From: Planococcus sp. (in: firmicutes)
GTDB lineage: Bacteria > Bacillota > Bacilli > Bacillales_A > Planococcaceae
Direction of reading: 5' to 3'
Length of the DNA: 5,141 nucleotides
Assembly: GCA_030147455.1 (NCBI GenBank)
Contig: JASKZU010000282.1
Span: 1-5,141, forward strand
Shown here: positions 1-5,141 of the stretch, piece after piece
Position numbering within the stretch: position 1 is the stretch's first letter
Layout: each line of letters opens with the position of its first letter
Position numbers and translations under genes: made by a program
Notes under the pieces: model-generated
Database searches by the model: none
Told to the model about the DNA's origin: nothing
What the model saw: only the letters and a program-made list of their open reading frames with translations

Positions 1-1771
1 GTTTGAGCAATTGCTGCTCGACCGCTTCAATATTTCCGACTGTTTCTTCCTGCAATTCACCTGCAGAAGGCGAATATGTTACATACATCATCTTCTCGGT
101 TTGCGAACCGAGGAACGAAAAGCCGATCAGCGGCGTCAACGCCAAAGACCCGGCAAGCAATGCGATGGCAACAATGGATGTGATCCATTTATGGTCGAGC
201 GCTTTTTCAAGGAAAGAACGGAACCACAAAGCCAGTTTGCCGGTTTCCTGATGCTTGGAAGCTGTTTTTTCTCCGTATAATTTCTTTTTAAAAAAGCTGT
301 GCGACATTGCCGGTACGATCGTCACCGCGACAGCCAGCGAAGCCAACAGCGCAAACGACATCGTCAAAGCGAACGGCAAGAACAGCTCACCGACCATCCC
401 CCCGACAAAGACGAGCGGCGCAAACACGGCGATCGTCACCAATGTGGAAGACAAAATCGGCTTGAACATTTCGATCGTCGCCGATTGAATCAATTTGCGA
501 TCGGATAATTTCTCTTCTTTCAAATGCATGCGCCGGTAAATGTTCTCGACCACGACGATCGAATCGTCGATGACCCGGCCGATCGATACCGTAATGGCAC
601 CGAGCGTCATGATGTTCAGCGTAATATCGAGCCCGTTCAACAGCAGCAGCGCCACGAAAATCGAGACAGGGATCGAAACGATGGCAATCAGCGTCGAACG
701 GAAATCACGCAGGAACACCAAGATGATGAGCACGGCGATCAATCCGCCGAATAGCGCTTTTTCCACCATCGCAAAAACAGAATCCTCGATCGGTTCGCCT
801 TGGTCAAGCGTAATGTCGACAACGAGCCCGTCCACTTCTGCTTCCAGGTCCGCCATCAGTTCTTTTACAGCATTCACGACCGTTACGGTATTCGCTTCCT
901 GGCCTTTGACGACCTGGATCGCAATGGCGTCTTCGCCATTGGTCCGCGAAATCGACTGGACGTTGCCCACCAGTTCCACATCCGCTAATTCAGATAATGG
1001 AACAAACGGCACCGGGTTGTCTCCAGACGCTTCTGCCGGAATCAGCAAGTCCTCGAACGCTTCAATGGATGTTACAGAACCGTCTACATATACCGCTTCT
1101 TCGCCTTCTTCAAATTCACGAAGGCCGAGCGACAGCGCAAGGTTGCTTGCTTCAATCAGCTGCTTGACGTCGTCTTCCGTGACGCCTGCTTGCGCCATGG
1201 CTTCTTCGTCATATGTCAGTTGAATTTCTTCGACATGCTGGCCAGTTACAGTCGCGGATGCGACGCCATCAATTTTTTCAATATCCGGCAAAACCGAACT
1301 TTCCACACGTTCCGTCAGCTCAATGATTGATTCATTTTCGCTGCTGAGGGAAAGTGCCACGACTGGAAACATGTTCAGGCCGATTGCCATAATCGACGGC
1401 GTATCGACATCTTCTGGCAGCGAGACGCCGGCAATTGCCGATTCGAGCTCCCGTTTTTTCTCGTCCATATCAACGCCGTAGTCATATTCCACTTGAATTT
1501 GCGAGACGTTCGACGACGAATTTGAAAACACCGCTTTTACATCTCCCAAACTTTCGACTGCCTGCTCTACCGGAATGGACACTTCCTCCATCACCTGTTC
1601 CGGCGTCGCACCCGGATATACCCCAGAGACAATCAAGTACGGAATCGAAATATCCGGAATCGACTCCATTTTCATTTGAGTAGTTGAATAAATGCCGGCA
1701 AACGTTACAATTAATGTTAACAGCCAGACGGCAAATTTATTTTTCAGTACAAACCGCACCAATCCTTGCAC
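1..1771 (-). CDS. swrC: RND-family efflux pump, SwrC/YerP type (AcrB/HAE1 superfamily), N-terminal part
   Basis: Proton-driven multidrug or lipopeptide exporter of the cytoplasmic membrane; in Bacillus subtilis the homologue SwrC (YerP) is linked to surfactin self-resistance and swarming. The reverse strand reads open without interruption from the start to the window edge, giving about 590 residues of a family usually near 1,030-1,060; the C-terminal half is outside. Visible order (GTG = residue 1): first membrane helix ~13-29 after FVLKNKF, periplasmic-type porter domain ~40-335, then helices at ~340-354, 360-379, 385-410, 435-457 and 463-488, and the helix opening the second half at ~530-548. 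The paired acidic residues of the proton relay are present as D402-D403 in GRVIDDSIVVVEN, matching AcrB D407/D408. FLRD follows the second helix, as is usual in the family. It is divergent from a TetR regulator, its likely repressor. Actual substrate unknown. An ATG lies 6 bases upstream at 1777; the GTG is preferred because of ribosome-binding-site spacing. Confidence 0.9.
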   Translation of the reverse strand, partial: MQGLVRFVLKNKFAVWLLTLIVTFAGIYSTTQMKMESIPDISIPYLIVSGVYPGATPEQVMEEVSIPVEQAVESLGDVKAVFSNSSSNVSQIQVEYDYGVDMDEKKRELESAIAGVSLPEDVDTPSIMAIGLNMFPVVALSLSSENESIIELTERVESSVLPDIEKIDGVASATVTGQHVEEIQLTYDEEAMAQAGVTEDDVKQLIEASNLALSLGLREFEEGEEAVYVDGSVTSIEAFEDLLIPAEASGDNPVPFVPLSELADVELVGNVQSISRTNGEDAIAIQVVKGQEANTVTVVNAVKELMADLEAEVDGLVVDITLDQGEPIEDSVFAMVEKALFGGLIAVLIILVFLRDFRSTLIAIVSIPVSIFVALLLLNGLDITLNIMTLGAITVSIGRVIDDSIVVVENIYRRMHLKEEKLSDRKLIQSATIEMFKPILSSTLVTIAVFAPLVFVGGMVGELFLPFALTMSFALLASLAVAVTIVPAMSHSFFKKKLYGEKTASKHQETGKLALWFRSFLEKALDHKWITSIVAIALLAGSLALTPLIGFSFLGSQTEKMMYVTYSPSAGELQEETVGNIEAVEQQLLK

Positions 1772-1777
1772 ATCCAT

Positions 1778-1787
1778 CTCCCTTTCT
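1778..1787 (-). promoter_or_regulatory. Ribosome binding site that decides the pump start
   Basis: The minus strand carries AGAAAGGGAG, a good match to the Bacillales anti-Shine-Dalgarno, ending directly against the ATG at 1777. That ATG would have essentially no spacer from GGGAG, whereas the in-frame GTG at 1771 has 6 bases. The GTG start also leaves six residues before FVLKNKF, the number I recall for B. subtilis SwrC. I therefore place the start at the GTG, moderately surely; the two choices differ by two residues. Confidence 0.6.
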
Positions 1788-1816
1788 TTAACCAGTCCAT
1801 ACCATCTTATGATAAT
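1788..1816 (+). promoter_or_regulatory. Probable promoter of the TetR-type regulator gene
   Basis: TTAACC (1788-1793, 4 of 6 to TTGACA) and GATAAT (1811-1816, 5 of 6 to TATAAT) are separated by 17 bases, placing the transcript start near 1823, inside the inverted repeat. It is weaker than the opposing pump promoter and overlaps it on the other strand. A ribosome binding site AAAGAGG (1851-1857) sits 8 bases before the ATG at 1866. Confidence 0.5.
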
Positions 1817-1837
1817 GACCGATTGGTCAAACGTCAA
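1809..1837 (-). promoter_or_regulatory. Probable sigma-A promoter of the efflux pump gene
   Basis: On the minus strand TTGACG (1837-1832, 5 of 6 to TTGACA) is followed after exactly 17 bases by TATCAT (1814-1809, 5 of 6 to TATAAT). This predicts a transcript start near 1802 and a leader of about 30 bases. A second TTGACC at 1830-1825 is an alternative -35 element, but it has no equally good -10. The TetR-type inverted repeat occupies nearly the whole spacer. Confidence 0.7.
1816..1829. promoter_or_regulatory. Putative TetR-family operator, perfect inverted repeat TGACC-N4-GGTCA
   Basis: The 14-base sequence TGACCGATTGGTCA has perfect 5-base arms around GATT. It lies entirely in the 17-base spacer of the pump promoter and begins at the last base of the regulator's -10 element. 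Binding there would block both promoters, the usual arrangement for a TetR/AcrR repressor controlling a divergent pump and itself. The inverted repeat and its position are seen directly; the identity of the bound protein is inferred from the adjacent regulator gene. Confidence 0.7.
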
Positions 1838-1865
1838 ATAACGAGTTTGAAAAGAGGCGCTAATT

Positions 1866-2714
1866 ATGTCAAAAAAACAACAGGTTCTGGAATCAGCGCT
1901 TCAATTGTTTGCCGAAAAAGGGATTGAATCGACTTCTGTCCAGCATATAACGCAAGCTGCCGGCATATCCAAAGGTGCATTTTATTTAGCTTTTCCTTCT
2001 AAAGAAGCCTTGATCAAAGAAATCATCGATTCGTCCATGAAAGAATTTGTAGCTGATATTGACCGTGTAGTCAATTCTTCAGGAGACGTTCCCGAAAAGC
2101 TTCGCCGTTATTTCCGTGCGCATTTGTCGCTTCTCGACAAACATGCGGATTTCGCCAAAATTTATGCACGTGAGCCGATGCATGCACTGAATGAGGAGAT
2201 CATCGAAAAGCTCATTCATTATGATGCGTGGATCGACCGTTCGCTCTTGGCGCTGCTTGATGAGCTATACGGAACAAAGCTCGAAGGCCGCCGCTATGAC
2301 TTATTGATTTCCATCAAAGGGTTTGTCCGCATTTATTCACAGCTTGTGCTGTTCCATCCTTATCCGCACGATCTTGAGCAAATTGCCGATGTGCTTGTTG
2401 AAAAAACAAACGTGCTGGCTGTTCATTCGGAAACGTCCTACCTGACCGAAGAAATGGTCGAATTGCCGATGCCCGGTCCGGAAGATATGACCACTATCGA
2501 CAAGCTGTTGGCGGTTGCCAACGAATTGCTGGAAGATGAACAGCCGCCGCTCGTCGCCGAATCGCTTTTGCTGTTGATAGACGAATTACAGCTCGAGCAG
2601 CCGCGCCGTGCCATCCTGCATGGCCTGCAGTCCAACATCTACGACCATCCCCCTGCAAAATGGCTGTCTTACCTGCTGAAAAATTTCGAACAAAAAAACA
2701 GCCCGGACCTCTAA
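1866..2714 (+). CDS. TetR/AcrR-family transcriptional regulator, YerO-like, probable repressor of the adjacent efflux pump
   Basis: DNA-binding regulator of 282 residues. The N-terminal ~50 residues are a typical TetR helix-turn-helix: ALQLFAEKGIESTSVQHITQ (11-30), then AAGISKGAFYLAFPSKEALI (31-50), with GISKGAFY as the recognition-helix signature. The remainder is a helical ligand-binding and dimerisation region that I cannot assign to a ligand. The protein is longer than the usual 190-220 residues; the extra C-terminal ~80 residues (from ~200) are rich in Leu and Glu and look helical. The start is supported by AAAGAGG 8 bases upstream. The gene is divergent from the RND pump with an inverted repeat between them, matching the yerO-yerP neighbourhood I recall from B. 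subtilis. It is therefore probably an autoregulated repressor released by a pump substrate. Its last codons form the left arm of a terminator hairpin. The regulator class is certain; its target is inferred. Confidence 0.9.
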   Translation: MSKKQQVLESALQLFAEKGIESTSVQHITQAAGISKGAFYLAFPSKEALIKEIIDSSMKEFVADIDRVVNSSGDVPEKLRRYFRAHLSLLDKHADFAKIYAREPMHALNEEIIEKLIHYDAWIDRSLLALLDELYGTKLEGRRYDLLISIKGFVRIYSQLVLFHPYPHDLEQIADVLVEKTNVLAVHSETSYLTEEMVELPMPGPEDMTTIDKLLAVANELLEDEQPPLVAESLLLLIDELQLEQPRRAILHGLQSNIYDHPPAKWLSYLLKNFEQKNSPDL

Positions 2715-2730
2715 AGGTCCGGGCTGTTTT
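2692..2730. terminator. Bidirectional intrinsic terminator with the regulator stop codon in its loop
   Basis: Perfect 16-base arms (2695-2710 and 2715-2730) surround the 4-base loop CTAA, whose last three bases are the TAA stop of the TetR-type gene. The core of each arm is GC-rich (CAGCCCGGACCT). Read on the minus strand, the stem is followed by a run of seven T (complement of 2692-2698), a strong terminator for the aminotransferase. Read on the plus strand only TTTT follows, part of which lies in the stem, so termination of the regulator transcript may be somewhat less complete. It separates two converging genes only 26 bases apart. Confidence 0.9.
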
Positions 2731-2740
2731 CGTTGCCTCA

Positions 2741-3814
2741 TTATTTAATTTCGACGGTCCAGCCAAGTGAATCTTCCACTTTTCCGGTTTGAATGCCGGT
2801 AATCGTGTCGTAGAGCTTTTGTGAAAGCTCGCCGATTTCGTGGTTGTTGATGACCATTTTCTTGCCCTGCCAGTTTAATTCTCCCACCGGCGAAATAACG
2901 GCGGCTGTGCCCGTGCCAAATGCTTCTTCGACTTTTCCGGCTGCATATGCTTCGTACAACTCGTCGATGGCGATGCGTTTTTCTGTCACCGGAATGCCCC
3001 AAGAACCGAGCAATTCAATGATCGACATGCGCGTGATGCCTTTAAGGATGCTCCCATTCAATGCAGGCGTTACGATTTCCCCGTCGATTTTGAAGAAAAT
3101 GTTCATGCTGCCGACTTCTTCGATAAAGCGCTTCTCGATGCCGTCGAGCCATAACACATCCGCATTGCCGTCTTTTTTGGCCTGAGCTTGCGCCTGATAG
3201 CCGGACGAATAGTTGCCGGCTGTCTTGGCCATGCCCGTTCCGCCTTTGACTGCACGCGTAAACTGGTCTTCTACATGGATTACGACAGGCTTTAAGCCGC
3301 CAGTAAAATAAGAGCCGACCGGTGACAGGATGACCATGTATTTATAGGATGCAGATGGACCTACCGCCAAATTGGCATCGGTTGAAATGATATATGGCCG
3401 GATATAAAGCGAAGTGCCAGGCGTTTTCGGCACCCAGTCCTGCTCGATCGAAATCAATTGCTTTAAGTGATCCAACGCCAGCTGCTCATCGATCGCCGGG
3501 ATGCTTAAACGTTCACTCGACAAGTTCAAGCGTTCAAAGTTCTTTTCCGGCCGGAACAGCAGGATGCGTCCGTCTTCTGTCCGGTAAGCTTTCAATCCTT
3601 CAAAGACTGTTTGCCCGTAATGGAAAATCATCGCTGCCGGATCCAGGGAAATCGGGCCATATGGAACGATTTTTGGATCGTACCAGCCTTTCTCCGCATG
3701 GTATTCCAATATGTACATGTGATCGGTGAAGGTTTGCCCGAAAGCGATCTGGTCCTGTGCCGGTTTAGCTTTTTTCTCCTGGTTCTCGATTACTTCCAAT
3801 TGGTCTGTCGTCAT
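2741..3814 (-). CDS. ilvE: Branched-chain amino acid aminotransferase (class IV PLP aminotransferase)
   Basis: Cytoplasmic PLP enzyme interconverting Leu, Ile or Val plus 2-oxoglutarate with the corresponding 2-oxoacid plus glutamate: last step of their synthesis, first of their catabolism (EC 2.6.1.42). The 357-residue length is normal for the larger bacterial and mitochondrial-like type. Landmarks: GQTVFEGLKAYR (67-78), YIRPYI (137-142), the probable PLP Schiff-base lysine K197 in GGTGMAKTAGNYSS, E233 in EEVGSMN (232-238, the BCAT signature glutamate), NGSILKGITR (253-262) and the phosphate-binding FGTGTA region (299-304). Nothing essential appears missing. The start is supported by AAAAGGGG (3830-3823) 8 bases before the ATG. 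It is downstream of and co-oriented with the Nudix gene, but the 112-base gap and a candidate promoter suggest its own transcription. It ends at the shared hairpin. B. subtilis has two such enzymes (YbgE, YwaA/IlvK); I cannot say which this matches. Confidence 0.95.
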   Translation of the reverse strand: MTTDQLEVIENQEKKAKPAQDQIAFGQTFTDHMYILEYHAEKGWYDPKIVPYGPISLDPAAMIFHYGQTVFEGLKAYRTEDGRILLFRPEKNFERLNLSSERLSIPAIDEQLALDHLKQLISIEQDWVPKTPGTSLYIRPYIISTDANLAVGPSASYKYMVILSPVGSYFTGGLKPVVIHVEDQFTRAVKGGTGMAKTAGNYSSGYQAQAQAKKDGNADVLWLDGIEKRFIEEVGSMNIFFKIDGEIVTPALNGSILKGITRMSIIELLGSWGIPVTEKRIAIDELYEAYAAGKVEEAFGTGTAAVISPVGELNWQGKKMVINNHEIGELSQKLYDTITGIQTGKVEDSLGWTVEIK

Positions 3815-3926
3815 AATCCTATCCCCTTTTACGCATTGATTTTTTTAATGATTTCGAACAATTGTACACACATTTTCGGGCACTGAACAGCCTATAAAGG
3901 AAATTTCCCAGCTTCGGACGACCCGT
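3815..3926 (-). promoter_or_regulatory. Leader and candidate promoter region of the aminotransferase gene
   Basis: On the minus strand TACAAT (3866-3861) is a 5-of-6 match to the -10 consensus. The best -35 at 17 bases spacing is only TGTTCA (3889-3884, 3 of 6), so the promoter is either weak or activator-dependent. The predicted leader is about 40 bases. Two short perfect palindromes lie here, ACAATTGT (3858-3865) over the -10 and GGAAATTTCC (3899-3908) about 40 bases upstream of it. I found no T-box, riboswitch or convincing terminator after the upstream Nudix gene, so read-through from it is possible. Confidence 0.4.
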
Positions 3927-4541
3927 TTAACGAATTTCCTCCATGAAATGCATCAGGATTTTGGCAGTCAGGCCCCAAATGACGCGGTCTTCGTACAAGT
4001 AGAAAAACTCGTCTACTTGGCGCGCGCGCCAGCTGTAGTTTTCACCGCCCGCAATCAAGTCGTACGGAAAGCTTTCCTCTGGCTGAATGTCGAAGTCGAT
4101 GCGGTAGACGCGTGGTTCATTTTCCAAAAAGAACTTTAACGGAACCGTAAAGATCGAATCCACTTCCTGCGGGTTCGGCACAAAGTCGGTTTCCGAATCG
4201 ATAAATCCGGCAAACGAGTAAATGATCATGCCAAACGGCGAAACGATGTAATCCAGCGGAAATACGTTGCTGATGGCTGATTTTTCGATGCCCAGCTCTT
4301 CCATCGTCTCGCGCAGGGCCGTTTCCTGTTCGTCTTCATCGCCGTGCTCGATCCGGCCGCCCGGAAAACAAATTTCTCCTGGCTGGCGGCGCATTTCAAA
4401 CGACCGCACTTCAAACAAAATATGGACGCCGTCTTCTTTTTCAATTAACGGAAGCAAGATGGCGAATTTCGAGAAATCCCGGTTGCCGAGTACTTCCGGC
4501 GCCCTCCCTTGCATCTTTTGCAAAATCTCTTCCGGCTTCAT
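3927..4541 (-). CDS. Nudix hydrolase, probable CoA pyrophosphatase
   Basis: Predicted soluble hydrolase of 204 residues that cleaves a nucleoside diphosphate linked to another moiety. The variant of the Nudix box, residues 61-85, reads GGRIEHGDEDEQETA followed by LRETMEELGI, with the metal-binding REUxEExGU core at R77-E78, E81-E82 and G84. Just before it, VRSFEMRRQPGEICFPGG (45-62) fits the motif upstream of the Nudix box in CoA pyrophosphatases (NudL and its relatives), which split CoA into 4'-phosphopantetheine and 3',5'-ADP. The C-terminal YSWRARQVDEF and VIWGLTAKIL segments are also typical of that subfamily. The glycine-to-glutamate spacing in the box is one residue longer than the textbook pattern, which I recall also for NudL. 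A strong GAGGTGA (4552-4546) places GAGG 7 bases before the ATG. It is divergent from the laccase-domain gene. The Nudix fold is certain; CoA as substrate is inferred from motifs. Confidence 0.85.
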   Translation of the reverse strand: MKPEEILQKMQGRAPEVLGNRDFSKFAILLPLIEKEDGVHILFEVRSFEMRRQPGEICFPGGRIEHGDEDEQETALRETMEELGIEKSAISNVFPLDYIVSPFGMIIYSFAGFIDSETDFVPNPQEVDSIFTVPLKFFLENEPRVYRIDFDIQPEESFPYDLIAGGENYSWRARQVDEFFYLYEDRVIWGLTAKILMHFMEEIR

Positions 4542-4568
4542 GCCATCACCTCGTCTTTCTTTCTTCTT

Positions 4569-4577
4569 ATCTTACCA
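4569..4577 (-). promoter_or_regulatory. Candidate extended -10 promoter of the Nudix gene
   Basis: The minus strand reads TGG-TAAGAT, an extended -10 (TGn) with a 4-of-6 hexamer; no convincing -35 lies 16-18 bases upstream. The predicted start is near 4562, giving a leader of about 20 bases that includes the ribosome binding site. The 14-base palindrome at 4582-4595 lies just upstream, between the -10 and the expected -35 position. Confidence 0.4.
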
Positions 4578-4581
4578 AACA

Positions 4582-4595
4582 TTTCGCCGGCGAAA
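4582..4595. repeat. 14-base perfect palindrome TTTCGCCGGCGAAA, possible operator
   Basis: The sequence equals its own reverse complement over 14 bases. It lies in the spacer or -35 area of the candidate Nudix promoter. A related inverted repeat occurs at 4631-4644, sharing the pattern TTCG-N2-GGCGAA. No T-run follows on either strand, so it is not an intrinsic terminator. Which protein, if any, binds it is unknown. Confidence 0.55.
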
Positions 4596-4630
4596 CCTGT
4601 AGACCGCCTTAAACAAGGAAAATCCGGTAT

Positions 4631-4644
4631 GTTCGTTGGCGAAC
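4631..4644. repeat. Inverted repeat GTTCG-TTGG-CGAAC, second copy of a possible operator
   Basis: Perfect 5-base arms surround TTGG. Ten of the 14 positions agree with the palindrome at 4582-4595, including TTCG at the left and GGCGAA at the right. It overlaps the candidate -35 element of the plus-strand promoter for the laccase-domain gene. The half-sites are in the opposite order to the Bacillus LexA box, so that assignment is excluded. Confidence 0.5.
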
Positions 4645-4665
4645 CCAGGATTCAGCCGCTACAAT
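4636..4665 (+). promoter_or_regulatory. Candidate promoter of the laccase-domain gene
   Basis: TTGGCG (4636-4641, 4 of 6) and TACAAT (4660-4665, 5 of 6) are separated by 18 bases. The predicted start near 4672 would leave a very short leader beginning at the ribosome binding site GGAGGGG (4672-4678), which is 6 bases before the ATG at 4685. The short leader is a reason for caution. Confidence 0.4.
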
Positions 4666-4684
4666 GGAAGTGGAGGGGATAGAC

Positions 4685-5141
4685 ATGAACCAGAACATCT
4701 ACGTGGATAACCACTTTTGCACAGCCGGCATGAGCTTGAAAAATGCAAAGGCCGGAAGCCAGCATAATTTGGCGCTTCACGCCGGCAGTGAACGCAGCCA
4801 TTCACTGGCCAACCGCGAAGCATTACTCGAGGAACTTGGCTATACAATCGGCGATTTAGTGTGTGCCAACCAGACCCACAGCAATCATTTTCAAAAAGTC
4901 GATAAAAGCGATGCGGGCAAAGGCGCCCGTTCCATAGAAGATGCAATTCCAGACACAGATGCGTTGTACACAAGAGAAGCGGGCCTTGTGCTATCGAGTT
5001 TTTCAGCTGATTGTGTGCCCATCACGTTCTATCACGAAGCGGAAGGGTTGATCGGTGCTGTTCATTCGGGTTGGCAAGGAACCGTCAAAGAGCTGGTTCC
5101 GCGCTTGTTTGCCCATTTAATCGATGGAGAAGGATGCACAG
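4685..5141 (+). CDS. pgeF: Laccase-domain protein (PgeF/YlmD/YfiH family), N-terminal part
   Basis: First 152 residues of a family usually about 240-280 long; the rest is beyond the right edge. The family, once called multicopper polyphenol oxidase (DUF152), is now linked to purine nucleoside processing and, in E. coli YfiH/PgeF, to quality control of peptidoglycan precursors. The His-Cys-His metal-site landmarks are visible: H65 in NQTHSNHF, C110 in SADCVPI and H127 in AVHSGWQGT. The PDTDAL segment (89-94) before them is also typical. No signal peptide is present, in keeping with a cytoplasmic enzyme. The start is fixed by GGAGGGG 6 bases upstream. In Bacillus, ylmD usually lies with ylmE-ylmF-ylmG near division genes; here the gene follows a divergent Nudix gene, so it may be a separate paralogue. 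The motif has Gln where I expect Arg (GWRG). The family is clear; activity cannot be told from this half. Confidence 0.85.
   Translation, partial: MNQNIYVDNHFCTAGMSLKNAKAGSQHNLALHAGSERSHSLANREALLEELGYTIGDLVCANQTHSNHFQKVDKSDAGKGARSIEDAIPDTDALYTREAGLVLSSFSADCVPITFYHEAEGLIGAVHSGWQGTVKELVPRLFAHLIDGEGCT

Noticed and set aside
540..1223. Plus-strand open frame of 227 codons, Ser/Thr-rich
   Set aside because: It lies wholly antisense to the efflux pump, has no recognisable domain, and has the composition expected of a shadow frame. The minus-strand pump reads unbroken through it with conserved motifs.
2494..2766. Minus-strand open frame of 90 codons running from the aminotransferase end through the terminator into the regulator gene
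   Set aside because: It would cross a strong terminator and is antisense to the TetR-type coding region; no domain is recognisable.
3868..3890. Possible CodY box upstream of the aminotransferase gene
   Set aside because: The best alignment to AATTTTCWGAAAATT by eye has about six mismatches in 15 positions, too weak to claim.
4582..4595. Intrinsic terminator at the TTTCGCCGGCGAAA palindrome
   Set aside because: There is no loop-stem geometry with a following T-run on either strand, and it lies between the start sites of divergent genes where no terminator is needed.
4631..4644. Possible LexA (SOS) box because of GTTCG and CGAAC half-sites
   Set aside because: The Bacillus LexA box is CGAAC-N4-GTTCG; here the order of half-sites is reversed, so it does not fit.
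4659..4973. Minus-strand open frame of 104 codons overlapping the laccase-domain gene
   Set aside because: It is antisense to a clearly conserved protein, has no recognisable motif and is Cys/Arg-rich in the way of a shadow frame.
1..5141. CRISPR arrays, tRNA or rRNA genes, insertion sequences, transposases, phage or defence genes
   Set aside because: No regularly spaced repeats, cloverleaf-like sequences, terminal inverted repeats or related protein motifs were seen; all five coding regions are conserved chromosomal families and the remaining gaps are each under 150 bases.

Overview
The window looks like an ordinary chromosomal stretch of a low-to-moderate GC Gram-positive bacterium of the order Bacillales, with Planococcus or a relative as my best guess. 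The evidence is the mid-40s to about 50% GC, the strong AGAAAGG/GGAGG-type ribosome binding sites, and the close resemblance of the efflux pump and the aminotransferase to Bacillus-type proteins. The genus is an inference from recalled protein similarity, not from a search.

Layout. (1) Positions 1-1771, minus strand: the first ~590 residues of an RND-family efflux pump of the SwrC/YerP type; its C-terminal half lies beyond the left edge. (2) Positions 1772-1865: a compact divergent control region with a promoter facing each way and a perfect inverted repeat, TGACC-N4-GGTCA. The repeat fills the spacer of the pump promoter and overlaps the start region of the regulator promoter. (3) Positions 1866-2714, plus strand: a long (282 aa) TetR/AcrR-type regulator, presumably the repressor of the pump and of itself. 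(4) Positions 2692-2730: a very strong hairpin that holds the regulator's stop codon in its loop and serves as a terminator for both converging genes. (5) Positions 2741-3814, minus: a complete class IV (PLP) branched-chain amino acid aminotransferase. (6) Positions 3927-4541, minus: a Nudix hydrolase of the CoA-pyrophosphatase type. (7) Positions 4542-4684: a second divergent control region with two related palindromes. (8) Positions 4685-5141, plus: the N-terminal half of a laccase-domain (PgeF/YlmD/YfiH) protein, cut by the right edge.

How they work together: the pump and the TetR protein form a self-contained divergent regulator-transporter pair. The aminotransferase catalyses the last step of Leu/Ile/Val synthesis and the first step of their breakdown. 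The Nudix enzyme and the laccase-domain protein are housekeeping or metabolite-repair enzymes transcribed divergently from a shared region. I see no mobile element, CRISPR array, RNA gene or cluster that would point to an undescribed system. The most interesting signals are the two divergent intergenic regions and the stop-in-loop terminator.
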